Numbered from the stretch's first letter, positions 55,226-64,000 are shown. The stretch: 64,000 nucleotides of DNA from Opitutia bacterium (GCA_016217595.1 JACRHS010000032.1:186001-250000); one strand, 5' to 3'. Made by a program: numbers and translations. Notes: generated from the sequence alone by a model not told the origin.

Positions 55226-57208
55226 ATGCGTCGCCTTCGTTCGCTCTCGTTTCTGCTCCTCGCCATCGCCGGTTCTGCGCTCGTCGCCTCACCGCTGAAC
55301 GAGTGGGCCTACCGTCAGGAATTGGTCGTGCCGGCCCCCGGGCTGCTGAAGCTCAATCTCGCGGCCGACACGCTCGACGCGGCGCGCCCCGATCTCGCCG
55401 ATCTGCGTCTGCTCGATCCGGCCGGACAGGAGACGCCGCTGCTGGTGGAGTGGCCGCGATTGCCGCAAGCCGTGGCGCGAGCGGCGAACGTGCGCACTTC
55501 GCTCGAAGATCAACGCACGGTCGTGCTGATCGAGACGGGCTTGAACGTCATCGTCGACGGACTGGAGGTGCGCACTGCCGCCGGCGCGTTTATCAAATCG
55601 GTGCGCGTCGAGGGCGCGGAGCAACCGGACGCCTGGCAGACGCTCGTGACCAACCATCCGTTTTTCAACGGGCCGCGGAGCAGTCCCTCCGGCCGCATCG
55701 CGCTGCCGCCCGGTCGCTGGCGCTGGCTGCGTTTCACGATCGACGACCGCCGGGCCGAGGCGGTGCCGATTCTCGGCGCGACGGTCTTTGGCCGGGAGGA
55801 CGACCTCGCGGTGCCGACACCCGTCCCGCTCCGGGTTACGAGTCGCGACGAAATTCCCGGCGAGACGCGTCTCACGTTCGCGTTGCCCGGTCGCAATCAG
55901 TTTGTCGCGGCGCTCGCGCTGGCGACGCCCGAGCCGCTGTTCGACCGGCCGGTGCGGCTCGTTTATCGCGAGTTTGCCGAGAACGCCATTCGCGAGACCC
56001 TGCTGGTGCGCGGACGCATTTTCCGCGCGGCCGATCCGGCGTTGACGGCGCGCGAACAGCTGACGGTGCCGGTCGAGCGCACGGTCGCGGCGCGCGAGTT
56101 GATCTTGATCGTGGAGAACGGCGACAGCCCGCCGCTGGCCTTGGGCGAAGTTCGCGCGCTGGCCCGGCCGGTGCGCCTTGTCTTCGCCGCTTCGGTCGCC
56201 GGGAGCTACACGCTCGCTTCCGGCCATCGCCGAGCCGCAGCGCCGCGCTACGATCTCGCCGGCTTCGCGGGCGATTTGCGCGGTGTGGCGCCGGCGACGT
56301 TGACGACCGGACCGCTCACGGCGAACCCCGGCTACCAACCGGCCGAGCCGTTGCCCGACATCCCGCTCGATGGCGCGGCGCTCGACGTGGCGCCGTGGGC
56401 TTACCGGAAACCCGTTGTGCCCAGCGCCGCCGGTGTGCAGCAGCTCACGCTCGATCTCGATGTGCTGGCGCGGGCGCAACGCGATTTCGGCGACTTGCGG
56501 CTGATGCGCGGCGACCGGCAGGTGCCCTACGTGCTCGAGCACACGGCGCTGACCCAGGCGCTGACCGCCACGGTGACCGCCGCGCCCGACCCGAAGCGCC
56601 CGAGCGTGTCGCGCTGGAAATTGACTGTGCCGCAAGCCCGGCTGCCGCTCACACGGCTCACGGCCACGGTGACCACGACGCTGTTTCAGCGGGAGCTTCA
56701 GCTTTACGAGGAAGTGGAAACGCAGCGCAGCGAAGTAGCGCGGCACTGGCTCGGCAACGCGACGTGGGTCCGGCGTCCCGGTTCCGGCGGCGTGCTGACG
56801 TTGCCGCTAAACACCGCGCCGAGCACGGACACGTTTTTCCTCGAAACCGACAACGGCGACAACCCGCCGCTCGCGTTGGGCCGGGTGGAGCTGCACTACC
56901 CGGTCACGCGCGTGCTCTGCAAAACGGCCGATGCGCAGTCGTTCGAACTCTACTATGGCAACGCGCAGGCGAGCTCGCCGCGGTACGATCTGAGTCTGGT
57001 CGGCGCCCAGCTGCTCGCCGCGGAGGCGACGAAGCCCGCGCTCGGCCCCGAGGAATCGTTGCAGAACCGGACGTTGGTCCGGCTGATCGCGTTCACCGGT
57101 CGCGGCGGAGTGCTGTTCTGGTGCGCGCTGGCCGCGGTGGTGCTTGTGCTGCTGGTGGTGATCGCCCGGCTCCTGCCGAAACCGCCGCCGCCCGCCGCGG
57201 GCGCATAA
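55226..57208 (+). CDS. DUF3999-like exported protein with C-terminal membrane anchor
   Basis: A 660-residue protein with a signal peptide (MRRLRSLSFLLLAIAGSALVA), a large beta-rich extracytoplasmic region, and one C-terminal transmembrane helix (GVLFWCALAAVVLVLLVVIARLL) followed by a short basic tail. Two related opening segments, NEWAYRQELVVPAPGLLKLNL and, mid-chain, APWAYRKPVVPSAAGVQQLTL, show an internal duplication of a galactose-binding-like module. It fits DUF3999, known mainly as the neighbour of DUF2339. The start is fixed by proximity to the upstream stop (1-base gap). Its biochemical role is unknown. Confidence 0.8.
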   Translation: MRRLRSLSFLLLAIAGSALVASPLNEWAYRQELVVPAPGLLKLNLAADTLDAARPDLADLRLLDPAGQETPLLVEWPRLPQAVARAANVRTSLEDQRTVVLIETGLNVIVDGLEVRTAAGAFIKSVRVEGAEQPDAWQTLVTNHPFFNGPRSSPSGRIALPPGRWRWLRFTIDDRRAEAVPILGATVFGREDDLAVPTPVPLRVTSRDEIPGETRLTFALPGRNQFVAALALATPEPLFDRPVRLVYREFAENAIRETLLVRGRIFRAADPALTAREQLTVPVERTVAARELILIVENGDSPPLALGEVRALARPVRLVFAASVAGSYTLASGHRRAAAPRYDLAGFAGDLRGVAPATLTTGPLTANPGYQPAEPLPDIPLDGAALDVAPWAYRKPVVPSAAGVQQLTLDLDVLARAQRDFGDLRLMRGDRQVPYVLEHTALTQALTATVTAAPDPKRPSVSRWKLTVPQARLPLTRLTATVTTTLFQRELQLYEEVETQRSEVARHWLGNATWVRRPGSGGVLTLPLNTAPSTDTFFLETDNGDNPPLALGRVELHYPVTRVLCKTADAQSFELYYGNAQASSPRYDLSLVGAQLLAAEATKPALGPEESLQNRTLVRLIAFTGRGGVLFWCALAAVVLVLLVVIARLLPKPPPPAAGA

Positions 57209-57236
57209 GTCGGTCGGAAACGCGAAAGCACCGGGC

Positions 57237-58793
57237 TCAGGGCTTAGTTGGCGCGTCGGATTCTTTGAAGGATTCGACGCGGTAGATCAGTGCCTTCGTG
57301 CCGGGGCGACGCCAGGCGCTGGCCGGACAACCGGCTTTTTCGGCGAGGCTGTCGAGGAACGTTTCCTTGTCGGGAATCTGCTCCCAAACTTGCGGCAGAT
57401 AGGTTGCGCCGCGGTCGCCGATCTGGAGCACGACGCCGTCGCGGTGCGGCTGAAGTTTCTGCAACAGATCCGCGGGCGAAGCGAAGGCGAGCGGCTCCGG
57501 CGCTGTGAGCACGCTGATTTCGATTTCGAGCTGGTCGACCTCGGCCGCTGTCACCGGGCGGAAACGCGGATCGCGGGTCGCGGCGCTGCGGGCGTTGTCG
57601 ACGATGGCGCGATGCAGCGGCTCTTGCGCCACGATGTGGCCGATGCAGCCGCGCAACGCGCCGCGCTGGGTCAACGTCACGAAGCAGCCGCGGGGCTTGG
57701 TGAATTTGGCGGCGAGCTGATCGACCGGGAGGACTGGCAATTCGCCGCCCGCGGTGACGGCGCGCAGGGTGCGGCGGGCAAGTGCGAGGAGTAGCTGGCG
57801 CTCGGTGGCGTTGAAAGCCGACGCCTCTGCAGGCGGCGCGTAGAAGGCGACGGCGGCATAGCCGACCACGCCGCGGGTTTTGTCGCCGGAGGTGTCGCCG
57901 CTGTTGCGATAATCGAGCAGTTGCGCGCGCCAGCCACGGTGCTTGGCCACGTGCAGGAGCGTTTGAACCGGCAGCGCGCCGCAGGCGTCGTCCGGGTCGA
58001 TGCGGCCGGCATCGAGCGCGCAAATGGCATCGAGGCAGCGGCGGTCGCGCTGTTGGGCGCGCGCGTAGGAATCGTAGTGGCTGAGATCGGAGCTCGCGAC
58101 GATGAGGGTGCGGTCTTCGAGGATCTGATTCAGCGCGCGGGCCGCGGCGGCGGGGTCAACCTGTCCGAAGATGACCGGAAGGAGTTGAAAGTTTTTCAGC
58201 GTTTTCTGGAGGAACGGCACCTGCACTTCGTCGGAGTGCTCCCAGGTGTCGGCGGTGTCGTCGCCCGGCTCGGGCGCGGGGTGCGAGGCCTGCCGCCACC
58301 AATCGGGGCGGTGCACGAAGGCACGCGGTTCGAGGGCAAAGGGGCTGAGCTGGGCGAGCGCGCGGCTTTGCGCCGAGATCGGCACATCGCCGAGCGGCGT
58401 ACGATAAACAGTCGCGCCGGAGACGGCGGCGGCGCGCACGGTCGCATAGTGACTTGGCGCGAGCAGCACGACGGTGGCGAACTCGCGCCCGGCCAGCAGG
58501 CGGTACGCGTTGGCGGCGACCGGTCCCGAGTAGGCGTAGCCGGCATGCGGGCAGATCAGCGCTTTGAGCTCGCCAGTGGGCGCGGTGGCGGTGGCCGCGG
58601 CGAGATACCCGTCAATGGCGCGGGAGAGTTCGCCGGCGTCTTTCGGGTAGAACAAACCGGCGACGGCCGGCGCGCGCACTTTGGCGGGGGGCGTCGAAGT
58701 CTCAGCTGGAGCTGCGGCGTGGACAAAGTGGGCGCAGGCAAACGCCGTGACGCCGAGAATCGTCGGAAGAAAGTTTCGGTAAGAAAGATTCAT
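57237..58793 (-). CDS. Exported MEMO-AMMECR1 fusion protein (AmmeMemoRadiSam proteins B and A)
   Basis: A 518-residue protein with a clear signal peptide (MNLSYRNFLPTILGVTAFACAHFVHA). Residues ~45-330 form a MEMO domain, related to extradiol dioxygenases: ICPHAGYAYSGP, LLAPSHY and ASSDLSHYD. Residues ~340-510 form an AMMECR1 domain: GCFVTLTQRGALRGCIGH, RDPRFRPV and EIEISVL. These two normally belong to a cytosolic three-part system with a radical SAM enzyme, which is absent here. The signal peptide is unexpected for a partner of a radical SAM protein. A longer frame to 58859 overlaps the next gene. Function unknown. Confidence 0.88.
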   Translation of the reverse strand: MNLSYRNFLPTILGVTAFACAHFVHAAAPAETSTPPAKVRAPAVAGLFYPKDAGELSRAIDGYLAAATATAPTGELKALICPHAGYAYSGPVAANAYRLLAGREFATVVLLAPSHYATVRAAAVSGATVYRTPLGDVPISAQSRALAQLSPFALEPRAFVHRPDWWRQASHPAPEPGDDTADTWEHSDEVQVPFLQKTLKNFQLLPVIFGQVDPAAAARALNQILEDRTLIVASSDLSHYDSYARAQQRDRRCLDAICALDAGRIDPDDACGALPVQTLLHVAKHRGWRAQLLDYRNSGDTSGDKTRGVVGYAAVAFYAPPAEASAFNATERQLLLALARRTLRAVTAGGELPVLPVDQLAAKFTKPRGCFVTLTQRGALRGCIGHIVAQEPLHRAIVDNARSAATRDPRFRPVTAAEVDQLEIEISVLTAPEPLAFASPADLLQKLQPHRDGVVLQIGDRGATYLPQVWEQIPDKETFLDSLAEKAGCPASAWRRPGTKALIYRVESFKESDAPTKP

Positions 58794-58839
58794 GGGGCCT
58801 CCGAAAATTGCGCGCGAGTCCGCCCCGCCAGCAGTGCTG

Positions 58840-59850
58840 TCAGGCGCCAGGCTGGGCACCGGCGGCGGGTTCGGCGGCGATCATGCGGCGCACCACCTCG
58901 GGCATGTGCGTTTGGGCGGACCAGCCGAGTTGGTCTTTGGCCTTGGCGGGATTGCCGCGGCTGACAGCGATGTCGCTCGGACGATACAGGCTCTTGTCGG
59001 TCGTCACGTGGTCGCGCCAGTCGAGGTTGAAATGCGCGAACGCCTGCGCGACGAAATCCTGCAGCGAGTAGGACGCGCCGGTGGCGATCACGAAATCGTC
59101 GGCGACCGGTTGCTGCAACATGCGCCACATGGCGTCCACGTATTCGGGCGCCCAGCCCCAGTCGCGCTGAATGGAGATGTTGCCGAGCTGGAGTTTCTCT
59201 TTGCGCCCGGCGGCGATTTGCCCGGCGGCCTGGATAATCTTGCGGGTGACGAAGCGTGCGGGGCGAAGAGGCGACTCGTGGTTGAAGAGCAGGCCGGAGC
59301 AGGCGAACAGACCGTAGGCTTCGCGGTAGTTGACGACCTCCCAGAAGCTCGCGGCCTTGGCCACGCCGTAGGGACTGCGCGGGCGGAACGGCGAGCGTTC
59401 GTCCGCCGGTCGCTCGGGGCATTCGCCGAAGCATTCGCCGGAACCGGCGTTGTAGAGACGCGCGGAGGATTTGAGCATGCGCAACGCTTCGAGCAGATTC
59501 AGGGTGCCAAACGCCATGCTCTCGAGCGTCTCGGCCGGTTGTTCAAAGGAGAGGCCGACGGAACTCTGGCCCGCGAGATTGTAGATTTCGTCGGGCTCGA
59601 TATCGAGGAACGCCTGCATGACGCTGCGGAAATCGGTGATGGCGAGCGAACGCAGGTGCACGCGGTCGCGCAGGCCGAGTCGCGCGAGATGACCGAATCC
59701 CGACATCATTGCGTCGCGCGAAGTGCCGTAGACGGTGTAGCCCTTGGCGAGAAGGAGCTCGGCCAGGTAGGCGCCGTCCTGACCGGAAATGCCGCAGATG
59801 AGTGCGCGTCGGTTGGAAGGGGTGGAGCTGGAGTCTCGCCCAAATTTCAT
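58840..59850 (-). CDS. gmd: GDP-mannose 4,6-dehydratase-like SDR enzyme
   Basis: A 336-residue extended short-chain dehydrogenase. The NADP-binding motif is ICGISGQDGAYLAELLL, with the catalytic YGVAK Tyr/Lys and the NAGSGECFG and FNHESPLRP segments characteristic of Gmd. It converts GDP-mannose to GDP-4-keto-6-deoxymannose, the precursor of fucose, rhamnose or perosamine in surface glycans. It is slightly shorter than typical Gmd, and no epimerase partner is present, so a related nucleotide-sugar dehydratase is possible. It is 46 bases upstream of the MEMO-AMMECR1 gene on the same strand. Confidence 0.82.
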   Translation of the reverse strand: MKFGRDSSSTPSNRRALICGISGQDGAYLAELLLAKGYTVYGTSRDAMMSGFGHLARLGLRDRVHLRSLAITDFRSVMQAFLDIEPDEIYNLAGQSSVGLSFEQPAETLESMAFGTLNLLEALRMLKSSARLYNAGSGECFGECPERPADERSPFRPRSPYGVAKAASFWEVVNYREAYGLFACSGLLFNHESPLRPARFVTRKIIQAAGQIAAGRKEKLQLGNISIQRDWGWAPEYVDAMWRMLQQPVADDFVIATGASYSLQDFVAQAFAHFNLDWRDHVTTDKSLYRPSDIAVSRGNPAKAKDQLGWSAQTHMPEVVRRMIAAEPAAGAQPGA

Positions 59851-59964
59851 CGCGGCACCGTAGCAGGGGAAAACCGCCGTTGCAGAGAAAATTCGCGCAG
59901 GACTGCGATGCGTTGGCGCGGACAGAAACCCCGCGCCGATCCGGCATCGAACGGGCTGGCCGGT

Positions 59965-61476
59965 TTAGCTGCGGGCGCGGCGGGGTTCGAGCATGGGCAG
60001 CGGCGCGGTGGGTGAAGGCATGGGCGCGTAGACGGGTTTGCCCAGACCTTTCACCAGATCGGCGATCGCGACCGATTGCCCGGTGACGAAGCTGCGGTTG
60101 GCCGCGGCGCCGACCAGCAACGAGGCGGCTCCGGCGCGTTCGTCGGCGGCGCGAAGGTATTTGTCGGCCGGCGCGGTCGGCAGGAACAGATCGTCGAGCA
60201 TGACCTTGTCGCCGCCGCCGTGTCCGCCGGACGCGGTCCACGGGGTGAAATCGCGGGCGGCGCCGCGCAGCGGAATGACGCGCGTGGTGATGCCTCCGGT
60301 CTTGATGCCCCCTTGGACGGAGTCGGTGCCATTGACGTAGATCGATTCGACGGCGCTGTGTTCGAGCCGGCCCTTGGTGCCGTTGAACGCGATCTGATAG
60401 CCTTCCCAGGCGTTAAAGGCGTTCAGCGAGTACGTCATGGTCGCGCCGGTGTCATATTTCACGAGCACGTTCATGGTGTCCTCAATGTCGATTTCGGGGC
60501 GGAAAACGCAGCGGTCGCGGAAATAGCCGTCGTGCTTTTCGTGATCGAGGTAGAGTTCCCTGAGCGAGTTCGAGGCGGCGATATCGAGGAAGAAGCCGCA
60601 CTTGGTTTTTTCCGGGCAGGTGAGGCAGCGCTCGTGATGGCTGGCGAGGCCGAGGCGTTTGGCCATTTCGGGCGTGTAGAATTCGCGTTTGCCCGTGCCT
60701 GAGACCGCCACCGGCATGGCGCCGAGCCACCAGTTGACGAGGTCGAAGTGGTGCGTGGCCTTGTGCAGCATCAGGCCGTTGGAAAACTTTTTCTGGCTGT
60801 GCCAGCGGCGGAAATAATCGGCGCCGTGGAACGTGTTGAGCAGCCAGTGAAAATCGACCGAGAGCACATCGCCGATTTCGCCGCTCATGAGGATGTCCTT
60901 CACCTGCGTGCGGGGCGGCGAGTAGCGGTAATTGAAGGTCACGCGACAGTGCCGGCCGGTGCGTTGGCAGGCGTCGAGCACGGCCTGGCAGCGCTCGGGC
61001 GTGTTGGTCATGGGCTTCTCGGTCACGACATCGCAACCGGCCTCCAGCGCACGGATGATGTACTCGTGGTGAAACGAATCGACCGTGGTCACGATCACGA
61101 CGTTGGGCTTGGTCTCGGCGACCATTTTGGCGAAGTCGGCCGCGAGGTAACCGGCGGGCACCTGGGCTGCGCCATTTTTGGTGGAACGCTTGCGGGCGAG
61201 TTCGAGGCGGCCGGGGTTGGTGTCACACAGCGCCACGAGCTCGGCGTAGGCCGCGTAGGTTTTTTCGATGGCGTCCTGATACATCTGGTGCCGCGAGCCG
61301 GTGCCGACGATGGCATAGCGGGTGCGTTTCGCCCCGGAAGTGGCAGGATCTGCGGCGCGGGTGGTGGCGGCCAGCGCGATGCCCAGACCGGCAGATGCGA
61401 TCGTTTTGACGAAGGTCCGGCGACCGGGATCGGAAGCGGCGGGAGTGGAGTGCGGGGTCGACGAGGGGAGTGGCAT
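59965..61476 (-). CDS. Tat-exported Gfo/Idh/MocA-family oxidoreductase with Cys cluster
   Basis: A 503-residue protein. A twin-arginine signal (GRRTFVKTIASAGLGIAL) is followed by a Rossmann segment (RYAIVGTGSRHQMYQDAI), the EKPM motif and the C-terminal Gfo/Idh/MocA domain (ATHHFDLVNWWLGAMP). An inserted Cys-containing loop, RCLTCPEKTKCGFFL, with a further Cys in RCVFRP, could bind a metal and is seen in a subset of this family. It is longer than the paralogue at 45668, and the two differ enough to have separate substrates, presumably sugars or polyols. The start at 61476 gives the Tat signal at the N-terminus. Confidence 0.88.
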   Translation of the reverse strand: MPLPSSTPHSTPAASDPGRRTFVKTIASAGLGIALAATTRAADPATSGAKRTRYAIVGTGSRHQMYQDAIEKTYAAYAELVALCDTNPGRLELARKRSTKNGAAQVPAGYLAADFAKMVAETKPNVVIVTTVDSFHHEYIIRALEAGCDVVTEKPMTNTPERCQAVLDACQRTGRHCRVTFNYRYSPPRTQVKDILMSGEIGDVLSVDFHWLLNTFHGADYFRRWHSQKKFSNGLMLHKATHHFDLVNWWLGAMPVAVSGTGKREFYTPEMAKRLGLASHHERCLTCPEKTKCGFFLDIAASNSLRELYLDHEKHDGYFRDRCVFRPEIDIEDTMNVLVKYDTGATMTYSLNAFNAWEGYQIAFNGTKGRLEHSAVESIYVNGTDSVQGGIKTGGITTRVIPLRGAARDFTPWTASGGHGGGDKVMLDDLFLPTAPADKYLRAADERAGAASLLVGAAANRSFVTGQSVAIADLVKGLGKPVYAPMPSPTAPLPMLEPRRARS

Positions 61477-61587
61477 AAGCAAAAAAATTTGGACGTGAGA
61501 CGGACAGGAAACCGCCCGAATTCGGACAGGAGTCCGCATCCGACACAAGCCGGACCATGGCAACGAACGGGGAATCGTGTCGGACCG

Positions 61588-63219
61588 TCAGGGCGTCGGC
61601 AGGATACGCCAGTTATTTGTCGGCTCGCTGGGGATTTCGCGGTGGCGCTCGACCCAGTTGATGATCAAGTCGCGGATTTCCACATTGGAGCGGAACACGA
61701 CCGGGGCGTCCTTGTAGACGGTGTAACCGCCGCCGCCGTTGTGCCGGTAATTGTTGAACGCCACGCGGAGTTTTTGGTCCGGCGCGAGCGGCTGGCCGCG
61801 GTATTGCAGATTGACGATGCGGTCGCCGACCGGACGGGTGAGATCGATGGTGTAGTCGACGCCCTCGGCCATGTCGAAATTGTAGCCGGGCACGCGGGGA
61901 TCGATGAGCTCGGCGGCGGTGCGGCCTGTTTCGTACGGGCGGAAATAATGCGTCGAGTGCTCGAGCGCCGTCTTCAACTGGCGGCCGGTCAGCTCGGCGA
62001 CGACGAGCGTGTTCTCATAATAGTAGAGGCTGTAAATCTCGCGCACGGTGACGGGGCCCTGCGGGATGCGCGCCTGCAGGTTGAAACTCGCCGCCATCGA
62101 CACATCGGCATGACCGGCTTCGAGCTGCGCGCGGTGGACGAGGTCGAGCAGCGCGGAATCGCGCAGGCGGGAGTCGGTGGCGGTGAGCGCTTGAGCGCAC
62201 TGGCCGATCGGCTGGGAGAGCCAGGCTTGGGTCTCGCGGTCGTAGGGCTCGACCAGCCGGAGAATCTCGGGGTCGGCCGCCACCTGTTCGGTGACCGGCA
62301 GGGTGCGGGCGGTTTTGCCGGCGATCTGCCAGCGCCCGGCGGCGTCTTTTTGGAAATAGATTTCGGCGCGCACGAGACGTTCGCCCCACTTGCCAGCCTG
62401 GGCGAGAAGCGTGTTGCCGATGACGAGGCCGGGAATCTCGCGATGCGTGTGGCCCATGAGGATGAGGTCGACGCCGGGGACGTTGCGCGCGATGGCCAGG
62501 GCTTCGTTTTCGTGCGGCATCTGACCGGGCGTGACAAACCCCGTTGCGAGATCCTCCGACAAACCGAAGTGCGCCATGAGCACGACCAAGTCGACCCGCT
62601 CGCGTTCGCGCAACACGGTCACCCATTTTTGCGCCTCGGTCACTGGATCGCGAAATTCGAGGCCGGCGATGTGTGCGGGATCTTCCCAGCTCGGGATGGC
62701 CGGCGTGGTGAGGCCGAAGATGCCGACGCGCACGCCGTCGATTTCTTTCACGAGGTAGGGCGTGAAGGCGGGCTCGTCGGTGCCGGCGCGGTAGGTGTTG
62801 GCGGAGAGCCAGGGAAATTTGGCTTCGCTCTGGGCCTTGCGAAGCACGGCGAGGCCGAAGTTGTACTCGTGGTTGCCCAGCGTCATGGCGTCGTAACGCA
62901 GCGCGTTCATCGCGAGGATCGTGGGATCGGGCGGCTCGTTGTGCTTGCGATTGTGCACGTAGGCGAGAGGCGTGCCCTGGATGGTGTCGCCCGAGTCGAG
63001 GAGGAGCAGGCGCGGGTTTTCCTGGCGGGCCTGTTGCACGAGGGTGGCGATTTTCGCGAGGCCGGACTGCTCGGGCTTGTTGGCAAAATAATCCAACGGG
63101 GCGATGTGGGCGTGCAGATCGGTGGTGGCGAGAATGGTCACGCGGGCGCGCTCGGGCGCGGACTCCGGCGCGGCGACGAGCGACACGGCGAGGCAGGCGA
63201 GAAAGAGAAAACGGCGCAT
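61588..63219 (-). CDS. Exported 5'-nucleotidase / 2',3'-cyclic phosphodiesterase-type metallophosphatase
   Basis: A 543-residue periplasmic phosphoesterase with a signal peptide (MRRFLFLACLAVSLVAA). The N-terminal calcineurin-like metal site is TTDLHAHI, DSGDTIQGTPLA, GNHEYNFGL and MGHTHREIPG. The C-terminal 5'-nucleotidase domain has LRDSALLDLVHRAQ and FNNYRHNGGGGYTVY for nucleotide stacking. DTIQGTPLAYV is closer to the CpdB branch than to UshA. It should scavenge phosphate and nucleosides from extracellular nucleotides. It is divergent from the beta-lactamase-like gene. Confidence 0.92.
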   Translation of the reverse strand: MRRFLFLACLAVSLVAAPESAPERARVTILATTDLHAHIAPLDYFANKPEQSGLAKIATLVQQARQENPRLLLLDSGDTIQGTPLAYVHNRKHNEPPDPTILAMNALRYDAMTLGNHEYNFGLAVLRKAQSEAKFPWLSANTYRAGTDEPAFTPYLVKEIDGVRVGIFGLTTPAIPSWEDPAHIAGLEFRDPVTEAQKWVTVLRERERVDLVVLMAHFGLSEDLATGFVTPGQMPHENEALAIARNVPGVDLILMGHTHREIPGLVIGNTLLAQAGKWGERLVRAEIYFQKDAAGRWQIAGKTARTLPVTEQVAADPEILRLVEPYDRETQAWLSQPIGQCAQALTATDSRLRDSALLDLVHRAQLEAGHADVSMAASFNLQARIPQGPVTVREIYSLYYYENTLVVAELTGRQLKTALEHSTHYFRPYETGRTAAELIDPRVPGYNFDMAEGVDYTIDLTRPVGDRIVNLQYRGQPLAPDQKLRVAFNNYRHNGGGGYTVYKDAPVVFRSNVEIRDLIINWVERHREIPSEPTNNWRILPTP

Positions 63220-63335
63220 GGCGACAGGAAACGCAGGGCGGGGCGCTTGGCGAGCTTGCGCGGCGTTTTTGCGGCGGGCGGACACGTGCTTTTCGTTTGT
63301 GAAGACGGCGGTCCGGCGCTAACCCCGGTGCCGCT

Positions 63336-64000
63336 ATGAAATCTCCCCACCGGCGTTTTCTCCCCGCACTGTTCACTCCGGGTTTGCTGGCCGCCTGCGT
63401 CTTGCTTACGGCCCCCGTCTTACTGCCGGCCGCGCCGCCGGTCGCACCGGAGGCCAGCGGTTTTTCCGCCGAGCGGCTCAAGCGCCTCGACCGGGTGATC
63501 GATGACTGCCTGGCCCGCCAGCAACTCGCCGGCGCCGTGGTGTACATCGCCCGCGACGGCCGCATCGTGCAGTTGAAAGCCTACGGACAGCAGGACATCG
63601 AGCAGGGCAAACCCATGCCGACCGACGCGATTTTCCGCATCGCGTCGATGAGCAAGGCCGTGACCACCGTCGCCGTGATGATGCTCTACGAGGAGGGGAA
63701 AATCCTGCTTAAGGATCCGCTTTCCAAATACATTCCCGCGTTCAAAGATTCTGTGGTGGCGGTGGCGCCGCCCGCGGGTTCGCCGCCGGACGTGAAGTAC
63801 GTCACCGTGCCCGCCAAGCGGCCGATCCAGATTCGCGACCTGCTCTCGCACACCGCCGGTCTGACGTATGGCACCGGCCTGGCCGAGGCGGAGTACAAGA
63901 AGGCCAGACTGCACGGCTGGTACTTTGCCGACCGGGACGAGACCATCGGCGCGGCCATCGAACGCCTCGGCAAACTCCCGTTGCACGGCCAGCCCGGCGA
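63336..64000 (+). CDS. Class C beta-lactamase-like serine hydrolase, N-terminal part
   Basis: The first 221 residues of a gene that continues past the window. A signal peptide or anchor (LLAACVLLTAPVLLPAA) is followed by the serine beta-lactamase/DD-peptidase fold. The nucleophile motif is SMSK at 104-107, after FRIA. The IRDLLSHTAGLTYG segment is typical of AmpC/EstB-like hydrolases. Members include penicillin-binding carboxypeptidases and esterases, so the name does not imply antibiotic resistance. The second and third motifs (YxN and KTG-like) are expected downstream of the window edge. Confidence 0.9.
   Translation, partial: MKSPHRRFLPALFTPGLLAACVLLTAPVLLPAAPPVAPEASGFSAERLKRLDRVIDDCLARQQLAGAVVYIARDGRIVQLKAYGQQDIEQGKPMPTDAIFRIASMSKAVTTVAVMMLYEEGKILLKDPLSKYIPAFKDSVVAVAPPAGSPPDVKYVTVPAKRPIQIRDLLSHTAGLTYGTGLAEAEYKKARLHGWYFADRDETIGAAIERLGKLPLHGQPG

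Noticed and set aside
60748-63339. An 863-residue plus-strand frame spanning the Gfo/Idh and nucleotidase genes.
   Set aside because: It runs through two well-supported minus-strand genes and the gap between them, and its composition is that of an antisense frame.

Overview
The window is high-GC bacterial chromosome. It most resembles the Opitutaceae (phylum Verrucomicrobiota). The evidence is indirect: a large Opitutus-type TonB receptor, sulfatase, Gfo/Idh/MocA and beta-helix repertoire, a hybrid sensor kinase with a Reg_prop propeller, and clusters of interspersed hairpin repeats. There is no rRNA or phylogenetic marker here to confirm this. The cell is Gram-negative (KdsA, TonB receptor, outer-membrane barrel, lipoproteins).

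Region 1 (1-14.4 kb) is core and metabolic. It holds the end of an M20 peptidase and a secreted sulfatase. Citramalate synthase (cimA) follows, preceded by what looks like a complete isoleucine attenuator: a 28-residue leader peptide with seven Ile codons, an antiterminator and a perfect terminator ending at the cimA start codon. After cytidine deaminase comes a cytochrome block: a monoheme cytochrome, an eight-heme lipoprotein cytochrome, an MtrB/PioB-like outer-membrane barrel and a heme-binding-domain protein. It looks like a porin-cytochrome electron conduit. EngB, an L,D-transpeptidase, a DAACS symporter and KdsA follow. Next is an unusual protein in which a lipoyl domain and an E2-type subunit-binding domain are joined to an intact beta-ketoacyl-ACP synthase III. 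RsmE closes the region.

Region 2 (14.7-26.5 kb) has tRNA-Leu(CAA), then a SorC-type regulator divergent from a TonB receptor, glpD and glpT. The last four look like one regulated locus for outer- and inner-membrane uptake and oxidation of glycerol 3-phosphate or a related ester. A strong terminator closes it. Two tandem secreted beta-helix proteins with C-terminal F5/8C-like domains follow.

Region 3 (26.5-39.8 kb) is an accessory island bounded on both sides by related repeat clusters. It contains an unknown gene, a 12-unit 21-bp tandem repeat, and a leftward defence operon: hsdR, hsdM, hsdS, an AAA/ABC ATPase, a PtuB-like HNH protein, a second HNH endonuclease and a chimeric remnant. The remnant joins the start of an Mrr-like restriction protein to the tail of a second hsdS. 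The two hsdS tails form direct repeats around the ATPase-HNH-HNH block, so that block looks like a cassette.

Region 4 (39.9-64 kb) begins with a 1364-residue hybrid sensor kinase. Two paralogous MFS transporters, a Tat-exported Gfo/Idh protein and a HEAT-repeat lipoprotein follow. Then come an HDOD protein, the DUF2339/DUF3999 pair, a secreted MEMO-AMMECR1 fusion, a GDP-mannose-dehydratase-like enzyme, a second Tat-exported Gfo/Idh protein, a 5'-nucleotidase-type phosphatase and the start of a class C beta-lactamase-like hydrolase.
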